Notes under the pieces: model-generated
Databases searched by the model: none
What the model saw: the letters and a program-made list of their open reading frames with translations, nothing else
Told to the model about the DNA's origin: nothing
Translations under genes and position numbers: made by a program
Part shown: one piece after another, positions 38,056 to 46,715 of the stretch
Position numbering within the stretch: position 1 is the first letter of the stretch
Layout of the letters: each line of letters opens with the position of its first letter
From: JBEVJC01 sp040510375
GTDB taxonomy: Bacteria; Bacteroidota; Bacteroidia; Chitinophagales; Chitinophagaceae
Reading direction: 5' to 3'
DNA length: 64,000 nucleotides
Assembly: GCA_040510375.1 (NCBI GenBank)
Contig: JBEVJC010000006.1
Coordinates: 154,664 to 218,663 of the forward strand

Positions 38056-39192
38056 ATGTCCACATCAACATTAGCGGTTTACCGACTGTTTTTTATCGTG
38101 GCAGCAGTATGCATTTTGTTGTTTGCTTTTTTCACCGTAAAAGAAAATCATTCAACAGCAGGCTGGCTGCTCGTTTCGTTTTTTGTGAGTCTGGCCATTG
38201 CCTTCCGCGGCACAAAACTGCTGCGTGGTTTCTCCTATACGGTAAGTATTATCGCCGCGGTCTGCATGGCCATGTATTATCCCCAATATTTTTCAACAGT
38301 GGGTGAATTCAAACTTTCAAAACTTACCATTCCCCTGCTGCAGATCATTATGTTTGGTATGGGGACGGAACTTAGCCTGAAAGATTTTGGCGAAGTGCTC
38401 AAAGCACCCAAACAGGTAATTGCCGGTTTGGTTTGCCATTTCACCATTATGCCCTTTCTGGGTTTTGGTATTGCAATGGCATTTGATTTCCCGGGAGAAA
38501 TTGCAGCGGGCATTATCCTCATTGGTTGTTCACCAAGTGGTCTTGCATCCAATGTGATGTCGTACCTGGCCAAGGCCAATCTCGCTTTATCGGTTTGTAT
38601 CACGGCACTTTCAACGCTGCTGGCACCGTTCCTGACACCACTGCTGATGAAGTTACTCGGTGGTACTTATATAGAACTTGATTTCTGGGCAATGGTCTGG
38701 GACATCAGTAAGATCGTTCTGATCCCGATTGCAGCGGGTTTAATCTTTAATCATTTTTTACACGGGAAGTTTGGCTGGCTCGATAAAGCCCTGCCATTTG
38801 TATCGATGGGTGGAATCATGTTCATCATCATCATCTTTATTGCTGCCGGCCGCGACAACCTGCTCCAGGTCGGACTGCTGTTATTACTCGCCGTGTTCAT
38901 TCATAATGTTGGTGGCTTCCTGATTGGTTACTGGGCGGCCAGGCTCATGGGATTCCCCGAAAAAGACTGCCGGACTATTTCAATTGAGGTGGGGATGCAG
39001 AACGGTGGATTGGCCTCAGGACTCGCACTGAACATGGGTAAGATGGCAACAGTTGGATTGGCTCCCGCCATTTTTGGATCACTGATGAATGTAACCGGGT
39101 CAACCCTCGCCAGCTGGTGGCATAATCATTTACCGGAAGAAGACGAACAAAGCAAACCAGAAAATACCGTAAACCAGATTGCACATACTTAA
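38056..39192 (+). CDS. BASS family (bile acid:sodium symporter) organic-acid transporter
   Basis: This 378-residue inner-membrane protein has about ten helices. The two broken-helix blocks of the BASS fold are present: IGCSPSGLASNVMSYLAKAN (about 156-175) and SIEVGMQNGGLASGLA (about 313-328), where the conserved Glu and Gln/Asn contribute to sodium binding. BASS members carry bile acids, pyruvate, ketopantoate and other organic acids. Between two modules of exported sugar-acid enzymes, the probable cargo is a keto acid (pyruvate or a 2-keto-3-deoxy acid) produced in the periplasm. This is inference from gene order. Confidence 0.85.
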   Translation: MSTSTLAVYRLFFIVAAVCILLFAFFTVKENHSTAGWLLVSFFVSLAIAFRGTKLLRGFSYTVSIIAAVCMAMYYPQYFSTVGEFKLSKLTIPLLQIIMFGMGTELSLKDFGEVLKAPKQVIAGLVCHFTIMPFLGFGIAMAFDFPGEIAAGIILIGCSPSGLASNVMSYLAKANLALSVCITALSTLLAPFLTPLLMKLLGGTYIELDFWAMVWDISKIVLIPIAAGLIFNHFLHGKFGWLDKALPFVSMGGIMFIIIIFIAAGRDNLLQVGLLLLLAVFIHNVGGFLIGYWAARLMGFPEKDCRTISIEVGMQNGGLASGLALNMGKMATVGLAPAIFGSLMNVTGSTLASWWHNHLPEEDEQSKPENTVNQIAHT

Positions 39193-39202
39193 AGCTGTTA
39201 CC

Positions 39203-40147
39203 ATGATTCATATCAAATACCTGATGATCATTTTCATCATACTATTTTTCCAACCGTTGACAAATGCGCAGGATGTCCAGATCAGTAAAGACGAACTGAT
39301 TGCCCTGACCCCGGAATGGAAGGGGGAACGTTTTCCTGACGGACGACCAAGAGTACCGGAAAAAATCCTTGAACGGATGAAATCGGTTAGTGTGGAAGAA
39401 GCATGGGCCGTAATGAAAAATGCGGGTTATGGCTACCAGGTTGCCGAAGACTGGAAAGTGATCAATCCGGATAGTGTACTGGTGGGCCGCGCTGTAACCA
39501 GCACATTTATGCCCGCCAGGCCCGATGTCTGGAAAGCGATTGATTCTGCCGGTAAGAAAAAAGGAAAACGCGGACAGAATACCTGGCCGGTTGATATCCT
39601 GGTGAAGGGAGATGTGTATGTAGCCGATCAGTTCGGGGCACATAAGAATGGTCCAACCATTGGAGACAATGTAGGCAATGCTATTTATGCACGTACGGGA
39701 AACGGAATTGTATATGACGGCGCGCTCCGCGATGTAGAAGGCCTGAAAGAAATCGGAAGTTTCACTTCTTATTATACCAGTTATGATCCTTCTTACCATA
39801 ATCCACCCGGCGACCTGAACACCATGATCGTTGGTATCAATCATCCCACCCGTATCCGTTCCGTGACCGTTATGCCCGGTGATGTGGTGCTTGGCAAAGG
39901 AGGAGTGGTATTGTTTATACCACCACACCTGGCCGAAAAAGTATGCACCACTTCAGAGATTGTCCGGCTGCGCGATATGTTCGGTCACCAGCGCCTGAGG
40001 GAAGGAAAGTATACAGCGGGCCAGATCGATGCCAGGTGGTCAGAAGATATTGAGAAAGATTTTTCCCGGTGGATCAATGATCACATAAATGAATTACCCG
40101 TACCAATGGAAACCATCAAGGAATTTCTGAAAGAGAGGACCTGGTAA
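39203..40147 (+). CDS. Secreted RraA-like (class II pyruvate aldolase family) protein 2
   Basis: The ATG at 39203 (314 residues) gives a signal peptide ending QPLTNAQ at about residue 22; the TTG at 39179 overlaps the transporter gene. The core is IGDNVGNAIYA, YDGALRDVEG (with the aspartate that is replaced by Tyr in protein 1) and GDVVLGKGGVVLFIP. By eye it is roughly half identical to the protein at 35408, and it shares the extra N- and C-terminal segments (WKGERFPDGRPRVP; FGHQRLREGKYTAGQID). It is probably a periplasmic 4-hydroxy-2-oxo acid aldolase. It follows the BASS transporter by 10 bases. Confidence 0.82.
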   Translation: MIHIKYLMIIFIILFFQPLTNAQDVQISKDELIALTPEWKGERFPDGRPRVPEKILERMKSVSVEEAWAVMKNAGYGYQVAEDWKVINPDSVLVGRAVTSTFMPARPDVWKAIDSAGKKKGKRGQNTWPVDILVKGDVYVADQFGAHKNGPTIGDNVGNAIYARTGNGIVYDGALRDVEGLKEIGSFTSYYTSYDPSYHNPPGDLNTMIVGINHPTRIRSVTVMPGDVVLGKGGVVLFIPPHLAEKVCTTSEIVRLRDMFGHQRLREGKYTAGQIDARWSEDIEKDFSRWINDHINELPVPMETIKEFLKERTW

Positions 40148-40204
40148 TTGACCCGATGTCAGTCACCGGTTTTACCATTACCCAAACATTAAAACTAAAT
40201 CAAC

Positions 40205-41485
40205 ATGCAACAGGACAATACCAGGAGGTCATTTCTTACCAAAACAGCGATCGCCACTGCCATGGCACCCTTCGTGTCTTTATCCGGTTTTGGCCGCGGT
40301 TACGAGGAAGCCATCGATAAAACACCAAAGTTTTCATCACCATCTGACCTGAAGATCACCGATGTAAAATGTGGTTATGTAAAAGGCAGCGTGTTTGTAA
40401 AAATCTATACCAACCAGGATATCTGGGGCTGCGGTGAAGGCGTGGATGCAGTGCCCGGTACCTATCACCTGGTAAAAAATTTCGGTAACCGGATCAAGAA
40501 CCAGAGTCCGTTGAATGTGCACCGGCTTTTTGAAAATATCCGCCGCTCCGGTTTTTTCCAGGGTGCCCAGTCAGGCATGTATATTGCTGTTTTATCGGCC
40601 ATTGAAACGGCCCTGTGGGACCTGGCTGGCAAGGCTTTGAACCTGCCGGTGTATCAGTTACTCGGGGGAAAATTCCGCGATAAAATAAGGGTTTATTGTG
40701 ATACGGCGCTTTACCAGCGGAACCTGCCTGTTCCGAAAGATTTTGCTGATGCGGCTTTAAAGTCAAAAAGTATGGGCTTTAATGCCATCAAGTTTGATCT
40801 TGACCAGGCAAATGATCCGAATAAATACGATTTTTATAACTGGACCGCCAGTCCCGCTGAACTGCAAAGGATGTATGACCAGATTGCGGCAGCGCGTGCA
40901 GCAGTTGGACCCAATATCGATATCCTGGTCGACATGCATGGCCGGTATGATGCAGTAACAGCGCAGGCCATAGCAAAAAGGCTGGAGCCATTGAACCTGA
41001 TGTGGCTGGAAGAGCCCATCCCTGCCGAGAATGTAGAAGCGTATAAATTAATAACAGAGTCGACCAGTACCCCTATCGCTGCGGGCGAAAACCATTATCT
41101 TGCCCATGGCTTCCGGCGTTTACTGGAGATTGGTGGGGTAGATATTGTGATGCCTGATTTGCAGAAATGTGGTGGCCTCGGCGAAGGACAGCGGATAGCC
41201 AACCTGGCCAACCTGTACTACACGCCATTCGCGCCGCATATGGTGGCCTCGTTCCTGGGTTGTATGGCTTCCTGTCATGTATGTGCTTCCGTACCCAACT
41301 TCCTGATCCTAGAGTGGCAATCCTATTTCCATACGGATCCAATGTTTAAAGATATCGTTCACTACGACGGTGAATGGGTGAAGAATAGTTTTGTTACTCT
41401 TTCAGAAAAACCCGGTATCGGTGTTGAGATCAATGAAGAAGGAATGAAAAAATATGCAATCCCTGATGTTCCGTTTTTTGTATAA
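40205..41485 (+). CDS. Tat-exported enolase-superfamily dehydratase 2
   Basis: A 426-residue protein starting with a twin-arginine signal (NTRRSFLTKTAIATAM, residues 5-20). The barrel has all expected residues of the mandelate racemase/galactonate dehydratase group: KFD at 196-198, D243 and H245 in VDMHGRYD, E269 in WLEEP, E295 in AAGENHY, and H345 in FAPHMVAS. The MHGR block is close to D-galactonate dehydratases (DgoD). It would dehydrate an aldonic acid to the 2-keto-3-deoxy acid, here in the periplasm because of the Tat signal. It follows RraA-like protein 2, repeating the order RraA then dehydratase seen at 35408-37933. Confidence 0.85.
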   Translation: MQQDNTRRSFLTKTAIATAMAPFVSLSGFGRGYEEAIDKTPKFSSPSDLKITDVKCGYVKGSVFVKIYTNQDIWGCGEGVDAVPGTYHLVKNFGNRIKNQSPLNVHRLFENIRRSGFFQGAQSGMYIAVLSAIETALWDLAGKALNLPVYQLLGGKFRDKIRVYCDTALYQRNLPVPKDFADAALKSKSMGFNAIKFDLDQANDPNKYDFYNWTASPAELQRMYDQIAAARAAVGPNIDILVDMHGRYDAVTAQAIAKRLEPLNLMWLEEPIPAENVEAYKLITESTSTPIAAGENHYLAHGFRRLLEIGGVDIVMPDLQKCGGLGEGQRIANLANLYYTPFAPHMVASFLGCMASCHVCASVPNFLILEWQSYFHTDPMFKDIVHYDGEWVKNSFVTLSEKPGIGVEINEEGMKKYAIPDVPFFV

Positions 41486-41518
41486 ACAACCAACTATCAC
41501 ATTTATAAAAATCAAACC

Positions 41519-42628
41519 ATGAGTACGCGTAGAGATTTTTTGCAAATCGTAGCCGCACCATTGCTGGCCCTGCCTTTACTGGATAATGAGATAGCCTGCG
41601 AGCCAAAAGAAAATACACCCGGTGACGGGCCCGTCCTGCGTTTCGCCATCCTGGGCCTTGGAGGATATGGAAACATCGTTGCGAATTCAATGCCGTCAAG
41701 CAAAAGGGCAAAACTGGTTGGCGTTATCAGCGGTACTCCTTCAAAGATCACCGCATGGCAGTCAAAATTTAATATCCCGGAAAAAAATTGCTACAACTAC
41801 GAAAATTTCGATACGATAAAAGATAATCCTGATATAGATGCAGTCTATATCATTACACCCAATGCACTTCATAAAGACTTTGCGATCAGGGCTGCCAAGG
41901 CAGGTAAACATGTTATCTGTGAAAAACCAATGTCGGTCAATGCAAAAGACGGAAAGGAAATGGTGGATGCCTGTAAGGCAGCCAATGTAAAATTGCTCAT
42001 CGGGTACCGCATGCATTTTGAACCCACTACCCTTGAGGTTGTTCGGATGAGAAAGGCAGATGAACTGGGCAAGATAAAATTTTTCGAGGGACTAAGCGGA
42101 TTCCGCATCGGCGATCCCTCCCAATGGAGGCTTAATAAAAAGCTGGCAGGCGGAGGCTCGATGATGGATATCGGTATTTATTCCGTTAATGGTGCACGTT
42201 ATATGGTGGGCGAAGAACCCATCTGGGTCACTGCGCAGGAAACCAAAACCGATCCGGTGAAATTCGGGGAGGGGGTAGATGAAACAGTCAGCTTCCAGCT
42301 GGGCTTTCCAAGTGGTGCCATTGCATCCTGCCTGTCGACCTACAACATGAGTAACCTGGATAAGTTTTTCCTGAACGGCGATAAGGGTTTTGTGGAAATG
42401 AAACCCGCACATGGTTATGGACCCATAAGGGGAAATGCAGGGAGCAGGGATATTTCCCAACCCCATGTGCCACACCAGGCAAGGCAGATGGATGAAATGG
42501 CCGCCATTATTTTTGAAAACAAACAACCGGTGATTCCGGTAGATGGAGAAGAGGGTTTAAAAGATATGAAGATTATGGATGCTATTTATGAGAGTCTTAA
42601 AACCGGGGAGAAGGTGATGTTGAGTTGA
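41519..42628 (+). CDS. Tat-exported Gfo/Idh/MocA oxidoreductase, GFOR-like
   Basis: A 369-residue NAD(P)-dependent oxidoreductase with a twin-arginine start (STRRDFLQIVAAPLLALP). Rossmann motif GLGGYG at 46-51, EKP at 135-137, and MDIGIYSVNGARYMVGEEP at about 216-234 with the proposed catalytic tyrosine Y221. The blocks IGYRMHFEPT, QWRLNKKLAGGGSMMDIGIY and EEGLKDMKIMDAIYE closely resemble Zymomonas glucose-fructose oxidoreductase, a periplasmic Tat protein with tightly bound NADP. It could make aldonolactones from sugars in the periplasm, supplying the dehydratases encoded before it. Its substrate is not known. Confidence 0.84.
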   Translation: MSTRRDFLQIVAAPLLALPLLDNEIACEPKENTPGDGPVLRFAILGLGGYGNIVANSMPSSKRAKLVGVISGTPSKITAWQSKFNIPEKNCYNYENFDTIKDNPDIDAVYIITPNALHKDFAIRAAKAGKHVICEKPMSVNAKDGKEMVDACKAANVKLLIGYRMHFEPTTLEVVRMRKADELGKIKFFEGLSGFRIGDPSQWRLNKKLAGGGSMMDIGIYSVNGARYMVGEEPIWVTAQETKTDPVKFGEGVDETVSFQLGFPSGAIASCLSTYNMSNLDKFFLNGDKGFVEMKPAHGYGPIRGNAGSRDISQPHVPHQARQMDEMAAIIFENKQPVIPVDGEEGLKDMKIMDAIYESLKTGEKVMLS

Positions 42629-42722
42629 TTTAGTCATTAAAGAATCACACACACATTTGTTGTATATTAACTGGAAATAATTAAAACAAGGCCGTACCGA
42701 AACTTATGGAATATACTGGCTA

Positions 42723-45700
42723 TTGTCTTCTTCAAAATTTATACAATTTTTTTCATCGCTACTCCTGTTGTTTCTATCAGGTAACAGCATGGCACAATTA
42801 TATTCTAAAGTAAAAAACCTCAGCACCGAAAATGGGCTTTCAGACAATAGGGTAACCTGTTTCCATAAAGATAAAAAAGGTTTTATGTGGATAGGTACCC
42901 GCAACGGGTTGAATAGGTATGATGGACATTCATTCAAAGTGTTTCGGCCGGCTGCCGGTAATTCCATTTCCAATGAAATAATAAATGACATTGCCGAAGA
43001 CAGCAGGGGAAGGATTTGGGTAGCAACCATGAAAGGATTGAATATTTATAACCCGGCCTCTGAAAGCTGGACCTGTATGATGCCAGGCACCGACACGTTA
43101 ATTCGGAAAATACCAAACTTTTTGGTATGGGACATTATGATAGATAAAAACGATCTGGTGTGGATAGCATCTGATGTTTTTGAATTTTGCAGCTATGATG
43201 CCCGCAGCGATAGGTTTACGTATTACGACTGGGCAGGGTTTGCCCGTAGTAATCCTGCAACCAAACAATACAAATACAAGTCTATTCAAAAGTTTTCAGC
43301 AAAAAATGATCATGAATTCTGGCTGGGTACTACTGTTGGATTGGTTTCTCTTGACATAGTCTCAAATCAATTCAGTTTCATGGGTAGCGGGGGATATTAT
43401 GCGTACGTGATCGATATGGTCTATGACCCCGGAAATAAAATAGTATTTCTATCTACAGAAGAAGGCAAACTATTTAGCTACGCCGAAACTCAAGATAAAT
43501 TCAGAGAGGTTTTTGCTGATGACGTACAATACCCTTCCACCAGCTTCTTTCAACCCGGGCAAAATGAAATATGGATGCCTTGTGAAAAAGGGCTGATAAA
43601 AATAAGCAACGATAGAAAAAGAATAAGACTTGAACAAAATATTCCACAACTTACAGGTACTTTGCTTTCCGGCGGCACCATGTCTGTTTATACGGACGAC
43701 AAGCAAATACAATGGGTAGCTACAAAAAACGGAATTTCTGTCTATGATCCATTGGCTGGTTATTCCGCTTTCCTTCCTTTGCTACCCGTTTCAGATAAAG
43801 AAAGCATTAACAATATGGGTGGCGTCTTTTATGATGATAGCAGCTACTGCTATTTTGTTTGCAGTCTTAATCCCGCCGCCGTGTTCATCATCAACAGGGT
43901 AAGTGGGCAGATTGATAAAATAACCACTGACGCCACCGGTAATCCATTGCAATTGTGCATAAACATAGAGAAAGACCGTAACAACACTCTCTGGCTGCTT
44001 ACCGATAACCATGTTTATAATTACAATAGAATTAAAGGAAAATTTGAATTATTTGCCACGCCTAACAAAGAAACAAGGATGACCTTTCGAGACATGTTGC
44101 AGGATGAAGAAGGGAACTATTGGTTTGCTCCGTATAACGGTGGACTATTTTATTATAATACGAAACAAAAAGCTTTTGTTGCACCAAAAGATAGTTCGCT
44201 AAAACGCATCAGAAATGTTACAGGAATCAGTTCTGTCTCCAAAAAAGGAGATATATTGATTGGTAGTTTTGGAGAAAATCTTTTCGGTTATAATTTGTTT
44301 ACCGGCAAGAAGGTATCTTATTACGACAAAAAAACAGCAGAGGCATTATTTCTTATTAATGATATTGAAAAAGATGGAAATGGCACTCTGTGGATAGCCA
44401 CAGCTTCTGGTGGGGTTTTCAGGTATAATCCGGAGGTTCCTTTGGAAAATGCCTTCACGGGGTTTGATATGAGAACGGGTCTCGCCAGTAATAATATTCT
44501 GTCCTTGTGTAGTGACGGTGATACTACTCTTTGGCTTTTATCGGGCAACGGACTGTCGGCAATAAATACTATGGGTCAATTTTTATTTGATTTGAATGAT
44601 GAGTTGCCATTCAATTTTACATCCTACACTTCTGACAACATATTCCCGCATGATATTTTTTTTAATCCCACCCACCAGGAATTATTGGTAGGAGTGGGCG
44701 GAGGGTTATTAATTCATTCTCTGAAACAGAAGGCGACGTTGGCTGCATTCCCGATAGTTATCACCAGTATAAAAGCAGCTGGTAAAACAGTTCCAGACCT
44801 TCAAATCACCGAATCATCAGTATTAAGAATTCCTCACAGTTCCAATTCTATAGTATTTGAATTTGCAGGTTTATATTACGGAAACGATGCCGGTCTTGTG
44901 TTTGAATATAAACTGGACGGTTTAGATATGGAGTGGGTAAATGCAAGGAGGAATTTTGAGGCGAGTTACCAAAACCTGCCGCAGGGTAAGTATATCTTTC
45001 ATGTTCGCGTAAGGGAAACAGGAGGCGTTGTTATAAGCGAAATGCAAGGTTATGCTTTCAGTGTAATACCTGCTTTCTGGCAAACATGGTGGTTTTATCT
45101 TTTGATAGCGACAACTCTTACGGCCGGAGTTTATGGATTATTCCGCTACAGGTTGAATCAAAAGCTAAAATTATTTGAAATGCGTAACCGCATCAGCCAG
45201 GACCTGCATGATGAAATAGGAGCTTCCGTGAGTGGCATTAACCTTATCAGCCAAATGGCTGCTGAAAAATTAGACAATAACAGGGCGGAGGAGGCTTCTG
45301 TTTATTTATTAAAAATAAAAAACTATACCCAGGATATAATTGAAAAGCTAAGTGATATGGTTTGGATATTTAATCCCCAAAATGACAGTATCGAAAAATT
45401 GCTGCTTCGGTTAAAGTCGTTTAGCATTCCTATCGCATTGTCAAAAAATATCCAAATGCATTTTGTAACCGGAAAAGAAATTGAAAAATCAAATTTAAGC
45501 ATTGGGCAACGCAAGGCTATTTACCTGATAAGCAAAGAAGCTTTAAATAACAGTTTCAAGTATTCCCGCTGTGGCAATATTTATTACACCCTTGGTACAA
45601 ATGGCGCTAAATGGCGGCTTAGGATACAAGACGACGGAAAAGGATTTTTAGTATCGTCGCCGGTTGAAGGCAATGGCATCAGAAATATGAGGACAAGGGC

Positions 45701-45773
45701 GGAAGAAGTAAAGGCCGTTATCATAATCGATGCTGAACCGGGTAAAGGAACAACGATAGAACTGGAATTATAA
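42723..45773 (+). CDS. Sensor histidine kinase with periplasmic beta-propeller
   Basis: The 1016-residue protein appears to start at TTG 42723, because no ATG lies between the upstream stop (42678) and the signal peptide MSSSKFIQFFSSLLLLFLSG. About nine propeller repeats follow (for example MWIGTRNGLNRYDG, LWIATASGGVFRYNP), then a Y_Y_Y domain (about 690-775), a membrane helix (about 788-808), and a HisKA_3 kinase with H829 in RISQDLHDEIGAS and an ATPase domain ending DDGKGF...GNGIRNMRTRAEE. Unlike the sensors at 15554 and 18349 it has no fused receiver; its partner is the LuxR-type regulator 51 bases downstream. Codons are more AT-rich than in neighbouring genes. Confidence 0.88.
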   Translation: MSSSKFIQFFSSLLLLFLSGNSMAQLYSKVKNLSTENGLSDNRVTCFHKDKKGFMWIGTRNGLNRYDGHSFKVFRPAAGNSISNEIINDIAEDSRGRIWVATMKGLNIYNPASESWTCMMPGTDTLIRKIPNFLVWDIMIDKNDLVWIASDVFEFCSYDARSDRFTYYDWAGFARSNPATKQYKYKSIQKFSAKNDHEFWLGTTVGLVSLDIVSNQFSFMGSGGYYAYVIDMVYDPGNKIVFLSTEEGKLFSYAETQDKFREVFADDVQYPSTSFFQPGQNEIWMPCEKGLIKISNDRKRIRLEQNIPQLTGTLLSGGTMSVYTDDKQIQWVATKNGISVYDPLAGYSAFLPLLPVSDKESINNMGGVFYDDSSYCYFVCSLNPAAVFIINRVSGQIDKITTDATGNPLQLCINIEKDRNNTLWLLTDNHVYNYNRIKGKFELFATPNKETRMTFRDMLQDEEGNYWFAPYNGGLFYYNTKQKAFVAPKDSSLKRIRNVTGISSVSKKGDILIGSFGENLFGYNLFTGKKVSYYDKKTAEALFLINDIEKDGNGTLWIATASGGVFRYNPEVPLENAFTGFDMRTGLASNNILSLCSDGDTTLWLLSGNGLSAINTMGQFLFDLNDELPFNFTSYTSDNIFPHDIFFNPTHQELLVGVGGGLLIHSLKQKATLAAFPIVITSIKAAGKTVPDLQITESSVLRIPHSSNSIVFEFAGLYYGNDAGLVFEYKLDGLDMEWVNARRNFEASYQNLPQGKYIFHVRVRETGGVVISEMQGYAFSVIPAFWQTWWFYLLIATTLTAGVYGLFRYRLNQKLKLFEMRNRISQDLHDEIGASVSGINLISQMAAEKLDNNRAEEASVYLLKIKNYTQDIIEKLSDMVWIFNPQNDSIEKLLLRLKSFSIPIALSKNIQMHFVTGKEIEKSNLSIGQRKAIYLISKEALNNSFKYSRCGNIYYTLGTNGAKWRLRIQDDGKGFLVSSPVEGNGIRNMRTRAEEVKAVIIIDAEPGKGTTIELEL

Positions 45774-45792
45774 TTTCCCTCAATTGGGTGTC

Positions 45793-45806
45793 ATGCAGAT
45801 CTGCAT
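45793..45806. promoter_or_regulatory. 14-base perfect palindrome between kinase and regulator genes
   Basis: ATGCAGATCTGCAT is a perfect palindrome within the 50-base gap between the kinase stop and the regulator start. It may be an operator for autoregulation or a small mRNA hairpin. The nearby CAATTGGG (45781-45788) recurs as CAATTGGGGG at 46547. Confidence 0.35.
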
Positions 45807-45823
45807 CATCAACTTACTTTTGT

Positions 45824-46480
45824 ATGGTGAACGACAATCAGGAAATCCGGGTAGCAGTTTTTGAAGATAATCCAATCATGATGGACGCTTACCGTTCTAT
45901 TTTGAACGGCTCACATGGTTATCGCTGTACCGGAAGTTTTACCAGTTGCAATAACTGGAAAAATGATATTGAAAAAAGTGCCCCGGATGTAATACTGATG
46001 GATATCGAAATGACAGGTATCAATGGAATAAAGGCAACCGGGCTTATTAAGCAAGAATTCCCTGAGGTAAAAATATTGATACAAACGGTTTTTGAGGATG
46101 ATGACAAAATATTTGAGGCACTTTGTAAAGGTGCCAATGGCTATATTCTGAAAAACACCTCCCCTGTGAAAATGTTGGAAGCTGTTTCTGATGTGAAAAA
46201 TGGCGGAGTAGCTTTTACTCCAACCGTTGCATCTAAGGTGGTCAGCCTCTTTCACCAATTTATTGCTCCGATGGTGACAGTAGTGGATTATCAACTCACC
46301 GCGAGAGAAAAAGAAATCCTGCAGTTGCTTACCGAAGGCATACCCATGCCACGAATTGCAGAGAGAATATTTCTGAGTTACCACACGGTAAGAGACCATG
46401 TAAAAAGCGTCTATCAGAAGCTCCACGTGGCATCTGCTACAGAAGCTGTGGCCAAAGCTTTGAGAGAAAGATTAGTCTGA
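45824..46480 (+). CDS. LuxR/NarL-type response regulator
   Basis: The ATG at 45824 is preferred over a GTG at 45788, because the receiver domain starts directly after it (IRVAVFEDNPIMMDAY). The 218-residue protein has the phospho-aspartate in VILMDIEMTGINGIKATG (about residue 60) and a LuxR helix-turn-helix at the C-terminus (LTAREKEILQLLTEG...HTVRDHVKSVYQKL). It should be phosphorylated by the kinase at 42723. Probable targets include the haloperoxidase-like gene downstream, but no binding data can be inferred beyond a direct repeat at 46641. Confidence 0.9.
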   Translation: MVNDNQEIRVAVFEDNPIMMDAYRSILNGSHGYRCTGSFTSCNNWKNDIEKSAPDVILMDIEMTGINGIKATGLIKQEFPEVKILIQTVFEDDDKIFEALCKGANGYILKNTSPVKMLEAVSDVKNGGVAFTPTVASKVVSLFHQFIAPMVTVVDYQLTAREKEILQLLTEGIPMPRIAERIFLSYHTVRDHVKSVYQKLHVASATEAVAKALRERLV

Positions 46481-46640
46481 TTCAATCTGCCTGATTTCCT
46501 CTATTCAATTACCCTTCTCTTTTAACTACGCTTCTATAATATCCTTCAATTGGGGGATTGTCCTGCTATATAACATCTTTTAGGTTTGTCAAAGACGAAT
46601 AAACTAATGATCCAACAACTTCTTAAAGTTCCTGTTGCCG

Positions 46641-46680
46641 GGATAAGGTAATAAGTCAAATAGTACACTCGGATAAGGTA
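46641..46680. promoter_or_regulatory. Direct repeat GGATAAGGTA x2 upstream of the haloperoxidase-like gene
   Basis: GGATAAGGTA occurs at 46641-46650 and 46671-46680, spaced exactly 30 bases start to start (about three helical turns). Each copy is preceded by a C or G-rich base and followed by (A/T)TAA. It ends 35 bases before the gene start. This is the arrangement expected for a transcription-factor site pair, possibly for the LuxR-type regulator. Confidence 0.45.
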
Positions 46681-46715
46681 TTAAAAAATATTCATTCAAC
46701 CATTAAACCTTGATT

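Noticed and set aside
39242..39928. 228-residue minus-strand frame opposite RraA-like protein 2
   Set aside because: The plus strand has a signal peptide and family motifs across the same region; the antisense frame has none.
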